In this document: positions 1 to 7,195 of the stretch, in pieces
Numbering within the stretch: the stretch's first letter is position 1
Layout: the number at the start of each line of letters is the position of its first letter
Assembly: GCA_038317345.1 (NCBI GenBank)
Contig: JBBQBH010000053.1
Coordinates: 1 to 19,409 of the forward strand
Direction: 5' to 3'
Source: Mayfieldus sp038317345
GTDB taxonomy: Bacteria > Actinomycetota > Thermoleophilia > Solirubrobacterales > 70-9
Length of the DNA: 19,409 nt
Notes under the pieces: generated by a model
What the model was told of the DNA's origin: nothing
The model's database searches: none
The model's input: only the letters and a program-made list of their open reading frames with translations
Position numbers and translations under genes: made by a program

Positions 1-156
1 GTTTCGATCGCCCATTCCAAGCGCATGCCATCGAGCCTGATCCTGCCGGTGGTGCCGGGCGTGAACGTTCCGACTGGGCTGCCGCCATGTCCAGGTCTCA
101 GGGGCGAGCCGTGCCGGGACTACCAGCCCTTCGTGAACCGCCGAGCGTCCCGCTGA
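1..156 (+). CDS. Possible 3' end of a truncated upstream gene
   Basis: A frame is open from the first base of the window to a TGA at 154-156 and would encode about 51 residues of a C-terminus. It contains a short Pro- and Cys-bearing segment (CPGLRGEPC) recalling the Cys/Pro-rich style of the secreted protein that follows. I do not recognise a family. The stretch is short and GC-rich, where open frames arise by chance, so this is weak. The 53 bases between this stop and the next start hold only the promoter box of the next gene. Confidence 0.25.
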   Translation, partial: VSIAHSKRMPSSLILPVVPGVNVPTGLPPCPGLRGEPCRDYQPFVNRRASR

Positions 157-197
157 ACCTCCTCCAGGCTGCCTAAGTCAAACGGCTCGCATACGGG

Positions 198-203
198 TAT
201 CTT
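198..203 (+). promoter_or_regulatory. -10 box TATCTT, leaderless promoter of the secreted Cys-rich gene
   Basis: TATCTT matches the actinobacterial TANNNT -10 consensus and lies 6 nt before the ATG at 210. That would put the transcription start at or next to the start codon. There is no Shine-Dalgarno sequence. Confidence 0.5.
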
Positions 204-209
204 CGAGCC

Positions 210-740
210 ATGGCTCGGCGCGTGACCACCGCCCTTGCCGCGACCGGCCTCCTGATCCTGGCGATATCGGGAAGTGCCGGCGGCCACGCCACCAGCGGCA
301 TCCGCGGCGTCCTGCTCGACACCACCTGCGCCGGAGCGTGCACGCCATGCGCCGCCGCGAGCCCCTGCCCACCTCCATGCCCGCCCTGCACGACGCAAAT
401 CTGCCCCGAGCGCCCGGCTGGTGCGGCGATCGCCTGCCCCGCCGCGAGAAGTATCTGCGCGGGCTGCGCCCCGCAAAGCCAGCCCTACACGGGCTCCAAT
501 GCCCACGTGGTGGTTCGGCGGGTTTCAAATAGTGCAGTTGTGGCGCGCCGCGCGCCGGCCGATGGCAACTTCAAGATTCGGCTTGCCCGGGGCCACTACC
601 GGGTTCACGGCTTCGTCTCAGAGTCGTGCTGGAAGGGAGAGACGCAGCAGGTTGCCGTCCACGCGGGCTCTTTCACCGCCCTGAGCCTCGCGGTCCACAA
701 CAACTGCGTGGTTACCCCGCAGCGGGTCGCGGATCGCTAG
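210..740 (+). CDS. Secreted Cys/Pro-rich protein, unknown function
   Basis: 176 aa. The N-terminus is a signal peptide (Arg at 3-4, then a hydrophobic stretch about 8-20, small residues after), so the protein is probably exported. About residues 38-90 form a Cys/Pro-rich insert with ten cysteines in roughly 53 residues; two more lie near the C-terminus (SESCW, NNCV). The part after about residue 95 reads as alternating beta strands (HVVVRRV, GNFKIRL, GHYRVHGFV) and recalls a carboxypeptidase-regulatory/transthyretin-like sandwich, but I cannot assign the family firmly. The ATG is chosen because a TANNNT box sits 6 nt upstream. It converges on the ferredoxin gene with only 5 bp between stops. 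The VKOR/DsbA pair elsewhere in the window is a plausible supplier of its disulfides. Confidence 0.7.
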   Translation: MARRVTTALAATGLLILAISGSAGGHATSGIRGVLLDTTCAGACTPCAAASPCPPPCPPCTTQICPERPAGAAIACPAARSICAGCAPQSQPYTGSNAHVVVRRVSNSAVVARRAPADGNFKIRLARGHYRVHGFVSESCWKGETQQVAVHAGSFTALSLAVHNNCVVTPQRVADR

Positions 741-745
741 CTTCG

Positions 746-997
746 TCAGCGCTCGAGGGTCGTGCCGTCGTAGAGCTTCTTGACGACCACGGCGCCAGGC
801 GGCGCCGCCTCGATGCAGAGCTCGCAGAGCACGCACTCGTCGAGGTTTTGCTCGACGATCTCGACCCGGCCGTCGGCGTCCTTGAAGATGTCGACCGGGC
901 AGACCTCCTCGAGCTTCGCCGCCAACTCGGCGTCGCCGGCGATCGAGTCATCGACTTCGACCGCGATGAACAGCCCGTGCAGCTCCTTCTCAGCCAC
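746..997 (-). CDS. Small single-[4Fe-4S] ferredoxin coupled to the sucCD-like operon
   Basis: 83 aa from a GTG at 997. Four cysteines can ligate one [4Fe-4S] cluster: C33 in a CP motif and C55/C58/C61 in CVLCELC. The CP...CxxCxxC order is that of FixX-like and half-degenerate bacterial ferredoxins, where only one of two clusters remains. The GTG lies inside the last codons of the sucD-like gene (8-nt overlap including its TGA), which implies translational coupling. A longer in-frame start exists further inside sucD but would add a basic tail read from sucD codons and is unlikely. The redox partner is not in the window; a ferredoxin-linked 2-oxoacid oxidoreductase or an ETF-type system is possible. 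Fold confident, role unknown. Confidence 0.8.
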   Translation of the reverse strand: MAEKELHGLFIAVEVDDSIAGDAELAAKLEEVCPVDIFKDADGRVEIVEQNLDECVLCELCIEAAPPGAVVVKKLYDGTTLER

Positions 998-1913
998 CGA
1001 CAGCAGCCCCCAGCTTCTCCTTCGCCACGTCGGGGATCTCGTCGATCCGCTCAACCACCCTGATTCCAGCTCCTTCGAGGCGGGCGATCTTCTGCGCCGC
1101 GGTGTCCTCGGCGCCCTCGACGATCGTGCCGGCGTGGCCGAAGCTCATCCCCTTCATCTCCTCCTCGTCCATGAACTTGCCGGCCATGAAGGCGACGATC
1201 GGGAGGCGTGAGTTGTTCTCCTTCACCCACTCGGCGAGCTGCGCCTCCATGCGGCCGCCGGGCTCGGTGTAGATGACGATCGCCTCGGTCTGCTCGTCGG
1301 CTTCAAAGAGCGGCATCAGTTCCGCATAGGTGGAGCCGATGATCGCGTCGCCGCCGATCGAGACCGCGGTCGAGACGCCCAGCCCCGCCGCGGTCAGCGA
1401 GGAGGAGATCTCGGTCGTCATCCCACCCGACCGCGACATCACACCGACTGGCCCCGGCGCGTAGGCCTTGGCGGCATCCTTTGCCGGCCCGCCGATCCCG
1501 CCCATCTTGCAAACTCCCGGAACGATCAGGCCGAGGCAGTTGGGACCGATGATCCGCGCGCCGCGCATCCCGGCCAGCTCGACCATCTGGGCGACGTCGC
1601 CGCGCGGAATGCGCTCGGTGACGATCACTATCAGCTTGATCCCATTCTCGATCGCCTCGAGGACGGCGTCCTTGGTAAAGGCGGGGGGGACGGTGACGAC
1701 CGAGCCGTCGACCGGTGCGCCGTGGTGCTCGACCGCCTGCTCGACGGTGTCGAAGACTGGGACCCCGTGCACCTCGCGGCCCTTGCGGCCCGGTGTAACG
1801 CCGCCGACCACCTTCGAGCCGTAGTCCAGACACTCCTTGGTCAGGTTGACCGCCTCGCGGCCGGTGATGCCCTGGACGATGAAGGTGGTGTCTTTGGTGA
1901 GAAGGATGCTCAC
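990..1913 (-). CDS. Succinate/malate-CoA ligase alpha subunit-like (SucD family)
   Basis: 307 aa, close to the usual SucD length. The enzyme class joins CoA to a dicarboxylic acid using NTP, through a phosphohistidine. Visible landmarks: N-terminal CoA-binding Rossmann segment (QGITGREA, about 12-19), GPNCLG at about 123, SRSGGMTTE at about 160, and the active-site His in GHAGTIVEG (H260). GTG 1913 is preferred over GTG 1922 because AAGAGG lies 8 nt upstream and the product then begins MSILL like other SucD proteins. It follows the beta subunit by 42 nt and overlaps the ferredoxin start. Several motifs depart from standard SucD (GPNCLG for GPNCPG, SRSGGMT for SRSGTLT), so the substrate may be malate or another acid instead of succinate. 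Confidence 0.85.
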   Translation of the reverse strand: MSILLTKDTTFIVQGITGREAVNLTKECLDYGSKVVGGVTPGRKGREVHGVPVFDTVEQAVEHHGAPVDGSVVTVPPAFTKDAVLEAIENGIKLIVIVTERIPRGDVAQMVELAGMRGARIIGPNCLGLIVPGVCKMGGIGGPAKDAAKAYAPGPVGVMSRSGGMTTEISSSLTAAGLGVSTAVSIGGDAIIGSTYAELMPLFEADEQTEAIVIYTEPGGRMEAQLAEWVKENNSRLPIVAFMAGKFMDEEEMKGMSFGHAGTIVEGAEDTAAQKIARLEGAGIRVVERIDEIPDVAKEKLGAAVGG

Positions 1914-1955
1914 GCCGAACACCTCTTGATCGCGCTTCGCATCACCACTGCTCCC

Positions 1956-3182
1956 TCATAGGGCTCCGCGCTCATTGCCCTGAATTTTCTCCACTGCGCG
2001 GCCTGCCGCTTCCCACATCGACACGCTGCGGTCGCAGTATTCGACCCCGTAGCGGTCGAGGATCTTGAAGCCCTCCTCCTCCCAAGCACCGGGGATGCGG
2101 AAGATCGCGATCGTCTCGGCGGGGTCCTCCCCGAGCTCTAAACACGCTTTGATCACGCCGCGGGCGACGATGTCGACCCTGGTGTTGGAGACGATCGACA
2201 TCATCACGGCGATCTTCTCGACCCCATCCTTGAGCAGGACCTGCTTGGCGAGGCCGGACGCCTTCGAGACCGAGGGGTTGCCGCCGATCTCGGCGTAGTT
2301 GGCAGGCCTGCCGCCCTGGCTGCGGACCGCATCGGTGAGCGTCAGCGAGCCGCCGCCGGCCCCGATAACGAGCCCGAGGTTGCCGGTGAAGCCGTGGTCC
2401 TTGCCCTGGATCACCCCGCGGTGGTCGGCGGAGTCGATCGCCGTCACGTTGCGCTCGAAGTCGCTCGGCTCGTAGGGCTCGCGGGTGTCCTCCGGCGCGA
2501 TCTCCAGCTCTCCCTCCAGCAGTGGCTTCTGGCGCGGCTTGGCCTCGTCCTCCATTTCCATATGGGCGTCGAGGGCGACGAAGCTACCGTCCTCCAGCTC
2601 AGCCAAGGGGTTGATCTCGGCCAGGGTCATGTCGCGCTCGCGGAACAGCCGCGCCAGGCGCGCCAACACTGCGGTTGCGCGGTTGAGCTGCGACCCCGTC
2701 ACACCGGCGCCGGCGACCGCCTGCTTGGCCTCGAAGTCCGAGATCGGCAGCAGGTTGGAGAGGTGCCCGCGCCCGACGTGGTCGGGGTGCTGCTCGGCCA
2801 CCTCCTCGATGTCGATCCCGCCCATGTCGCTGAACAGCGTCAGCGGCCGTTTCGCGGTTCCGTCCCAGACGACGCTGGCGTAGTACTCCTGCTTGATCTC
2901 GACCTTGGGGTCGACGAGCACCCCGCGCGGCATGTGGCCGTTGATCTCCAATTCGAGGATCTCGGCCGCCTCCGCCTCCGCCTCCTCGGGGGTATCGGCG
3001 AACTTCACCCCGCCGGCCTTCATGCGGCCGCCGGTCAGCACCTGGGACTTGATCACCACCGGCCCACCGATCCGCTCCGCGGCCGCTTTTGCCTCGGCGG
3101 CGGTGGTGCAGAACCCGTACTCGGTGACCGGAATCCCCGAAAGTTCCACGATCCGGCGCGACTCGTACTCGAAAAACCGCAT
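1956..3182 (-). CDS. Atypical succinate-CoA ligase beta subunit-like (ATP-grasp)
   Basis: 408 aa. ATP-grasp half first: VVIKSQVLTGGRMKAGGV at 42-59 and the Mg-binding EINPL at 189-193 with D205. The C-terminal ligase domain follows (GAGGGSLT about 274-281, YAEIGGNPS about 296-304). The C-terminal half differs clearly from canonical SucC: the NGAGLAM loop is replaced by IGAGGGSLT, the NIFGGI segment by MSIVSN, and RLEGTN by RIPGAWEE. With the alpha subunit it should form an NDP-forming acyl-CoA ligase. Substrate is open: succinate, malate (as in malate thiokinase) or another C4/C5 acid. First gene of a three-gene operon, divergent from PEP carboxykinase. Confidence 0.82.
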   Translation of the reverse strand: MRFFEYESRRIVELSGIPVTEYGFCTTAAEAKAAAERIGGPVVIKSQVLTGGRMKAGGVKFADTPEEAEAEAAEILELEINGHMPRGVLVDPKVEIKQEYYASVVWDGTAKRPLTLFSDMGGIDIEEVAEQHPDHVGRGHLSNLLPISDFEAKQAVAGAGVTGSQLNRATAVLARLARLFRERDMTLAEINPLAELEDGSFVALDAHMEMEDEAKPRQKPLLEGELEIAPEDTREPYEPSDFERNVTAIDSADHRGVIQGKDHGFTGNLGLVIGAGGGSLTLTDAVRSQGGRPANYAEIGGNPSVSKASGLAKQVLLKDGVEKIAVMMSIVSNTRVDIVARGVIKACLELGEDPAETIAIFRIPGAWEEEGFKILDRYGVEYCDRSVSMWEAAGRAVEKIQGNERGAL

Positions 3183-3194
3183 GAGCGGCGCGGG

Positions 3195-3200
3195 AATCTA
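3195..3200 (-). promoter_or_regulatory. -10 box TAGATT of the sucC-like operon
   Basis: Read on the minus strand, TAGATT lies 12 nt before the ATG at 3182, giving a very short 5' leader. A TTGACA-like hexamer sits about 24 nt further upstream, too far for standard spacing, so I do not pair the two. Confidence 0.4.
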
Positions 3201-3276
3201 CCGGGAGAGACGCCCCGGGGTTAGTGTCAATCGCCGCAGGGACTGGCGGCAACCGCCGGGAGTAGCTGAAAGAATC

Positions 3277-3292
3277 CCCCTCCTCGGAGGGG
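3277..3292. promoter_or_regulatory. Inverted repeat in the sucC-pckG divergent region
   Basis: CCCCTC, a CTCG loop, then GAGGGG: a 6-bp perfect inverted repeat in the 155-bp region between the two divergent transcription units. It could be an operator or an RNA hairpin in the pckG leader. No regulator can be named from sequence. Confidence 0.3.
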
Positions 3293-3337
3293 AGCCAATC
3301 GTCTACGGCAAGCGACCACAGGAGTGTGATCTCACCA

Positions 3338-5149
3338 GTGAGTGAAAGCATCGCGACTACGGACGCCCCGACCAAACACGCCAAGCTCCTCGGCTGGGTT
3401 GAGGAGATAGCGGCGCTGACCGAGCCCGACTCGGTCCACTGGTGCGACGGATCGGCCGAGGAATACGACCGCATCTGCCAGGAGATGGTGGAGGCGGGGA
3501 CCTTCGAGAAGCTCTCCGACGCGAAGCGCCCCAACTCTTACCTGGCACGCTCGGACCCCGACGACGTCGCGAGGGTCGAGGACCGCACTTTCATCTGCTC
3601 CGAAAAGGAGGAGGACGCCGGCCCGACCAACAACTGGAGCCCTCCCGCCGAGATGCGCGAGCAGCTTGGCAAGCTCTTCAAGGGCTCGATGAAGGGGCGC
3701 ACGATGTACGTCGTGCCCTTCTCAATGGGCCCGCTGGGCTCGCCGATCGCCCACATCGGCGTGCAGCTCACCGACTCGCCCTACGTCGCGGTCTCGATGC
3801 GGATCATGACCCGGATGGGCACCGGCGCGCTCGAGGTACTCGGCAACAGCGAGGACTTCGTCCCCTGCGTGCACTCGGTCGGCATGCCGCTCGCCGAGGG
3901 CCAGGAGGACGTTCCCTGGCCATGCAACGCCGAGAACAAGTACATCGTCCACTATCCGGAGTCGCGCGAGATCTGGTCCTACGGCTCCGGCTACGGCGGC
4001 AACGCGCTGCTGGGCAAGAAGTGCTTCGCGCTGCGGATCGCCTCGGCGATGGCACGCGACGAAGGCTGGCTGGCCGAGCACATGCTGATCCTCAAGCTGA
4101 CCTCTCCCGAGGGCGAGGTCAAGTACGTCAGCGGCGCCTTCCCATCGGCGTCGGGCAAGACGAACCTCGCGATGTTGATCCCGACCCTCGAGGGCTGGCA
4201 GGCGGAGACGATCGGCGACGACATCGCCTGGATGAAGTTCGGCGAGGACGGACGCCTCTACGCGGTCAACCCCGAGGCCGGCTTCTTCGGCGTCGCCCCC
4301 AACACCAGCTACAAGACCAACCCCAACGCGATGGCGGCGGTGGAGCGCAACACGATCTTCACCAACTGCGCCGAGACCGAGGGCGACGTCTGGTGGGAGG
4401 GGATGACCGGCGACCCACCGGACCGTGCGGTCGACTGGCGTGGCAAGGAGTGGTCTGCGGATATGGAGGAGCCGGCCGCGCACCCCAACGCGCGCTTCAC
4501 GACCCCGGCGTCGCAGTGCCCCTGCATCGCCGCGGAGTGGGAGGACCCGGCCGGGGTACCGATCGACGCCTTTCTGTTCGGCGGCCGCCGCGCGACGGTG
4601 GTGCCACTGGTCACCGAGGCGTTCGACTGGCAGCACGGCACCTTCCTCGGGGCGACGATGTCGGTCGAGACGACTGCGGCCGCCTCAGGCGAGGTGGGAC
4701 AGCTCCGCTTCGACCCGATGGCGATGCTGCCCTTCTGCGGCTACAACATGGCCGACTATTTCGCGCATTGGCTGAAGATCGGGCGCGAGGCTGATAGCGA
4801 GAAGCTGCCGAAGGTCTTCCTCGTCAACTGGTTCCGCAAGGACGACGAAGGCAAGTTCCTCTGGCCTGGTTACGGCGAGAACAGCCGCGTGCTCGAGTGG
4901 GTGTTCCGCCGCTGCGACGGCGAAGGCGAGACGGTGGAGACGCCGCTGGGCCTGCTGCCGGCGCAGGGCGAGCTGAACACCGGCGGGCTGAAGGTCGACG
5001 ATGCGGCGCTCGATGAGCTGCTCAGAGTCGACCCAGACGCCCTGCGCGAGCAGCTTCCCCAGGTGGAGGAGTTCCTGGCCAAGTTCGGGGATCGCCTGCC
5101 GGACGAGATCCAGGGTCAGCTGGAAGCCCTAAAACAACGGTTGCGCTGA
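3338..5149 (+). CDS. pckG: Phosphoenolpyruvate carboxykinase (GTP)
   Basis: 603 aa, typical length for the GTP-dependent family. It converts oxaloacetate plus GTP to PEP, CO2 and GDP, the first committed step of gluconeogenesis from C4 acids. Visible motifs: PCVHSVGMPL near residue 180, the P-loop FPSASGKTN (Lys274), the metal-binding GDDIAW about 20 residues later, and the guanine-site region NWFRKDDEGKFLWPG. Where nearly all GTP-PEPCKs have the reactive cysteine (PSACGKTN), this protein has Ser272. Start: GTG 3338 follows AGGAG by 13 nt; the in-frame GTG at 3326 is only 1 nt from it and is rejected. Divergent from the sucC-like operon, which fits co-use during growth on C2/C4 compounds. Confidence 0.95.
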   Translation: MSESIATTDAPTKHAKLLGWVEEIAALTEPDSVHWCDGSAEEYDRICQEMVEAGTFEKLSDAKRPNSYLARSDPDDVARVEDRTFICSEKEEDAGPTNNWSPPAEMREQLGKLFKGSMKGRTMYVVPFSMGPLGSPIAHIGVQLTDSPYVAVSMRIMTRMGTGALEVLGNSEDFVPCVHSVGMPLAEGQEDVPWPCNAENKYIVHYPESREIWSYGSGYGGNALLGKKCFALRIASAMARDEGWLAEHMLILKLTSPEGEVKYVSGAFPSASGKTNLAMLIPTLEGWQAETIGDDIAWMKFGEDGRLYAVNPEAGFFGVAPNTSYKTNPNAMAAVERNTIFTNCAETEGDVWWEGMTGDPPDRAVDWRGKEWSADMEEPAAHPNARFTTPASQCPCIAAEWEDPAGVPIDAFLFGGRRATVVPLVTEAFDWQHGTFLGATMSVETTAAASGEVGQLRFDPMAMLPFCGYNMADYFAHWLKIGREADSEKLPKVFLVNWFRKDDEGKFLWPGYGENSRVLEWVFRRCDGEGETVETPLGLLPAQGELNTGGLKVDDAALDELLRVDPDALREQLPQVEEFLAKFGDRLPDEIQGQLEALKQRLR

Positions 5150-5247
5150 GCTGAACCGGGGCAATAGGGTGGGGCGTTCCTAGAGGAGCGTCCGAGGGCA
5201 GCGAGCATCAGAAGACCGGGCGCCTCACTCCGATGAAGGGAGTCATT

Positions 5248-5724
5248 TTGAAGAAGCTCGGAATTCAGCGGCCGTCGGCGGCGATGATCGTCGCCATTGC
5301 GGCGCTGTGCATGGCTTTGGTCGGCACTGGCATCGCAGCCAGTGCTCTTAACTCGCATCAAAAGAAGCAGGTGCGCAAGATCGCCAATAAGAAGATCACA
5401 CTCCGCGCGCCGTCCCTCAGCGTCGCGTCGGCCAGAACCGCTGGCAACGTTTACGCGGCCAGCGTCATCAACGGGTGCACGGGCACCGATGGCGGCACGG
5501 GTGGAATCCCCGTCGCTCCGGCGGGGAACGAATGCCGCGTGACCTTCCCACGCAACATCACGAGCTGCGCGATCGTGCTGGGCACGCGGCTGGACTTCCC
5601 CGGTGGCGGTGAGACCACCTATCGCAAGATCAGCTCCACGGTTGTCGAGGTCAGCCGCAGGGACAGTGCCGGCGGCACACCAACTGCCGGAGCGTTCAGC
5701 ATCGCGGCGATCTGCGGGCTTTGA
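5248..5724 (+). CDS. Small secreted/membrane-anchored actinobacterial protein
   Basis: 158 aa from TTG 5248. The N-terminus has the pattern basic residues, RPSAAMIVAIAALCMAL, then GTGIAA, which is a signal or anchor segment common in a large family of uncharacterised actinobacterial exported proteins (RPSPAMVVALxALxxALGGT type). A short Lys-rich linker follows (about 35-50), then a beta-rich domain with three cysteines (NGCTGT, NECRVTF, SCAIVLG). TTG is preferred because AAGGGAG lies 5 nt before it; ATG 5233 has no ribosome site but is the alternative (163 aa). TAGGGT at about 5166 could be its -10 box. Function unknown. Confidence 0.7.
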   Translation: MKKLGIQRPSAAMIVAIAALCMALVGTGIAASALNSHQKKQVRKIANKKITLRAPSLSVASARTAGNVYAASVINGCTGTDGGTGGIPVAPAGNECRVTFPRNITSCAIVLGTRLDFPGGGETTYRKISSTVVEVSRRDSAGGTPTAGAFSIAAICGL

Positions 5725-5733
5725 GGTATCAGT

Positions 5734-5750
5734 CGGCGGCTGAGCCGCCG
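5734..5750 (+). terminator. GC-rich hairpin upstream of the main terminator
   Basis: CGGCGGC, TGA loop, GCCGCCG: 7-bp perfect stem just after the stop of the preceding gene, with no T tract. It may protect the transcript 3' end or assist the terminator 14 nt downstream. Confidence 0.45.
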
Positions 5751-5763
5751 ATCGCGGATTGCG

Positions 5764-5792
5764 ACGGGGTCCTCTTCGGAGGGCCCCGTTTT
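5764..5792 (+). terminator. Rho-independent terminator with UUCG tetraloop
   Basis: ACGGGG-T-CCTC, loop TTCG, GAGG-G-CCCCGT, then TTTT. This is an 11-bp stem (one T-G wobble) with a stabilising UUCG loop and a short T tract. It separates the exported-protein gene from the leaderless TrpB2 promoter. Confidence 0.85.
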
Positions 5793-5817
5793 GTCCAACC
5801 GGTAGGCCGGCCGGGCA

Positions 5818-5823
5818 TAGAAT
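5818..5823 (+). promoter_or_regulatory. -10 box TAGAAT, leaderless promoter of trpB2
   Basis: TAGAAT lies 7 nt before the ATG at 5831, directly after the terminator. No Shine-Dalgarno sequence. Confidence 0.55.
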
Positions 5824-5830
5824 CGCGGCG

Positions 5831-7195
5831 ATGGCGGAGGAGCCGACCAAGTACCTGCTCGACGAGTCCCAGATCCCGACCAGCTGGGTGAATCTGCTTC
5901 CCGATCTGCCAGGCGAGCCGCTGCCGCCGCTTAACCCCGGGACCGGCGAGCCGGCTGGGCCGGGCGACCTCAGCCCGATCTTCCCCATGGGGCTGATTGA
6001 GCAGGAAGTCTCAGCCGAGCCCGAGATCGAGATCCCCGACGAGGTGCGCGAGATCTACCGCCTCTGGCGCCCGTCGCCGCTCTATCGAGCGCGGCGGCTC
6101 GAGCGTGCCCTCGACACCCCGGCGTACATCTACTACAAGTACGAGGGGGTCTCTCCGGCCGGCTCGCACAAGCCCAACACCGCGATCGCGCAGGCCTATT
6201 ACAACCGCGAGGCCGGCGTCCGCAAGCTGGTCACCGAGACCGGTGCGGGACAGTGGGGATCGGCGCTTGCGCTCGCCTGCACCATGTTCGGACTCGAATG
6301 CGAGGTGTTCATGGTCGGCGTCTCCTACGACCAAAAGCCCTACCGGCGGGCGATGATGGAGACCTGGGGAGCCACCGTGCACCGCAGCCCCTCCGACCTC
6401 ACCGAGGCGGGGCGCTCGCAGGCCGAGCACGATTCCGGAAGCCTGGGGATCGCGATCTCAGAGGCGGTCGAGGTCGCGGCCGGCTCCGACGACACCAACT
6501 ACTCGCTCGGCTCGGTGCTCAACCACGTCTGCCTGCACCAGACGGTGATCGGCCAGGAGGCGATCGCCCAGCTCGAGATGGCGGGCGAGTACCCCGACGT
6601 GGTTGTGGGCTGCGTGGGCGGGGGCTCGAACTTCGCCGGGCTCTCCTACCCGTTCATCCGCGCCGACCTTCGCGATGGCAAGAAGACCCGTTTCGTGGCG
6701 GCCGAGCCCTCGGCCTGCCCGACCCTCACCAGGGGCGCCTATGCATATGACTTCGGCGACACGGTCGGCATGACGCCGCTGATGCCGATGTACACGCTCG
6801 GGCACGACTTCGTGCCACCTCCCGTCCACGCCGGGGGCCTGCGCTACCACGGCGACGCGCCGAGCCTTTGCGGCCTGGTCAGGCAAGGCGTGATCGAGGC
6901 CACGGCGATCGCCCAGACCGCCGCATTCGAGGCGGCGGTGCGCTTTGCCCGCACCGAGGGCATCGTGCCCGGGCCCGAACCCGCGCACGCGATCAAGGCG
7001 GTCTTCGACGAGGCCGAGGCCGCGAAGCAGGCGGGCGAGGAGTCGGTGATCCTGCTCGGCTTGTCCGGGCACGGCCACTTCGACATGGGCGCCTACGAGG
7101 CTTTCCACGCCGGAGAGCTGGAGGACCTGGAGTTCTCCGAGGCCGACATGCAGGCTGCGCTGGAGCGTCTGCCCGAGGCGCCGGCGATCGCCTAG
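5831..7195 (+). CDS. trpB2: TrpB2-type tryptophan synthase beta chain-like PLP enzyme
   Basis: 454 aa, longer than ordinary TrpB (about 400) and typical of the TrpB2 class. PLP enzyme of fold type II; known TrpB2 members join indole and (phospho)serine to tryptophan without needing a TrpA partner. The PLP Lys is K114 in GSHKPNTA, preceded by the TrpB2-like YYKYEGVSPA; the phosphate-binding loop is GCVGGGSNFAG at about 258-268. Typical TrpB1 has AHKINN. The ATG at 5831 is set by the upstream -10 box. No trpA or other trp gene is nearby, so it may be a salvage enzyme. Its TAG overlaps the stop codon of the convergent lyase gene inside one CTAG. Confidence 0.9.
   Translation: MAEEPTKYLLDESQIPTSWVNLLPDLPGEPLPPLNPGTGEPAGPGDLSPIFPMGLIEQEVSAEPEIEIPDEVREIYRLWRPSPLYRARRLERALDTPAYIYYKYEGVSPAGSHKPNTAIAQAYYNREAGVRKLVTETGAGQWGSALALACTMFGLECEVFMVGVSYDQKPYRRAMMETWGATVHRSPSDLTEAGRSQAEHDSGSLGIAISEAVEVAAGSDDTNYSLGSVLNHVCLHQTVIGQEAIAQLEMAGEYPDVVVGCVGGGSNFAGLSYPFIRADLRDGKKTRFVAAEPSACPTLTRGAYAYDFGDTVGMTPLMPMYTLGHDFVPPPVHAGGLRYHGDAPSLCGLVRQGVIEATAIAQTAAFEAAVRFARTEGIVPGPEPAHAIKAVFDEAEAAKQAGEESVILLGLSGHGHFDMGAYEAFHAGELEDLEFSEADMQAALERLPEAPAIA

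Noticed and set aside
1914..1945. A ten-codon leader peptide (MRSAIKRCSA) before the sucD-like gene
   Set aside because: It overlaps the ribosome site and lacks any regulatory codon run or hairpin.
1956..3182. ATP-citrate lyase subunit
   Set aside because: The ligase loop is atypical, but there is no citrate-synthase-like domain in either subunit and the pair has SucCD sizes and order.
3220..3235. TTGACA-like -35 element for the sucC-like operon
   Set aside because: Spacing to the TAGATT box is about 24 nt, outside the usual 16-19.
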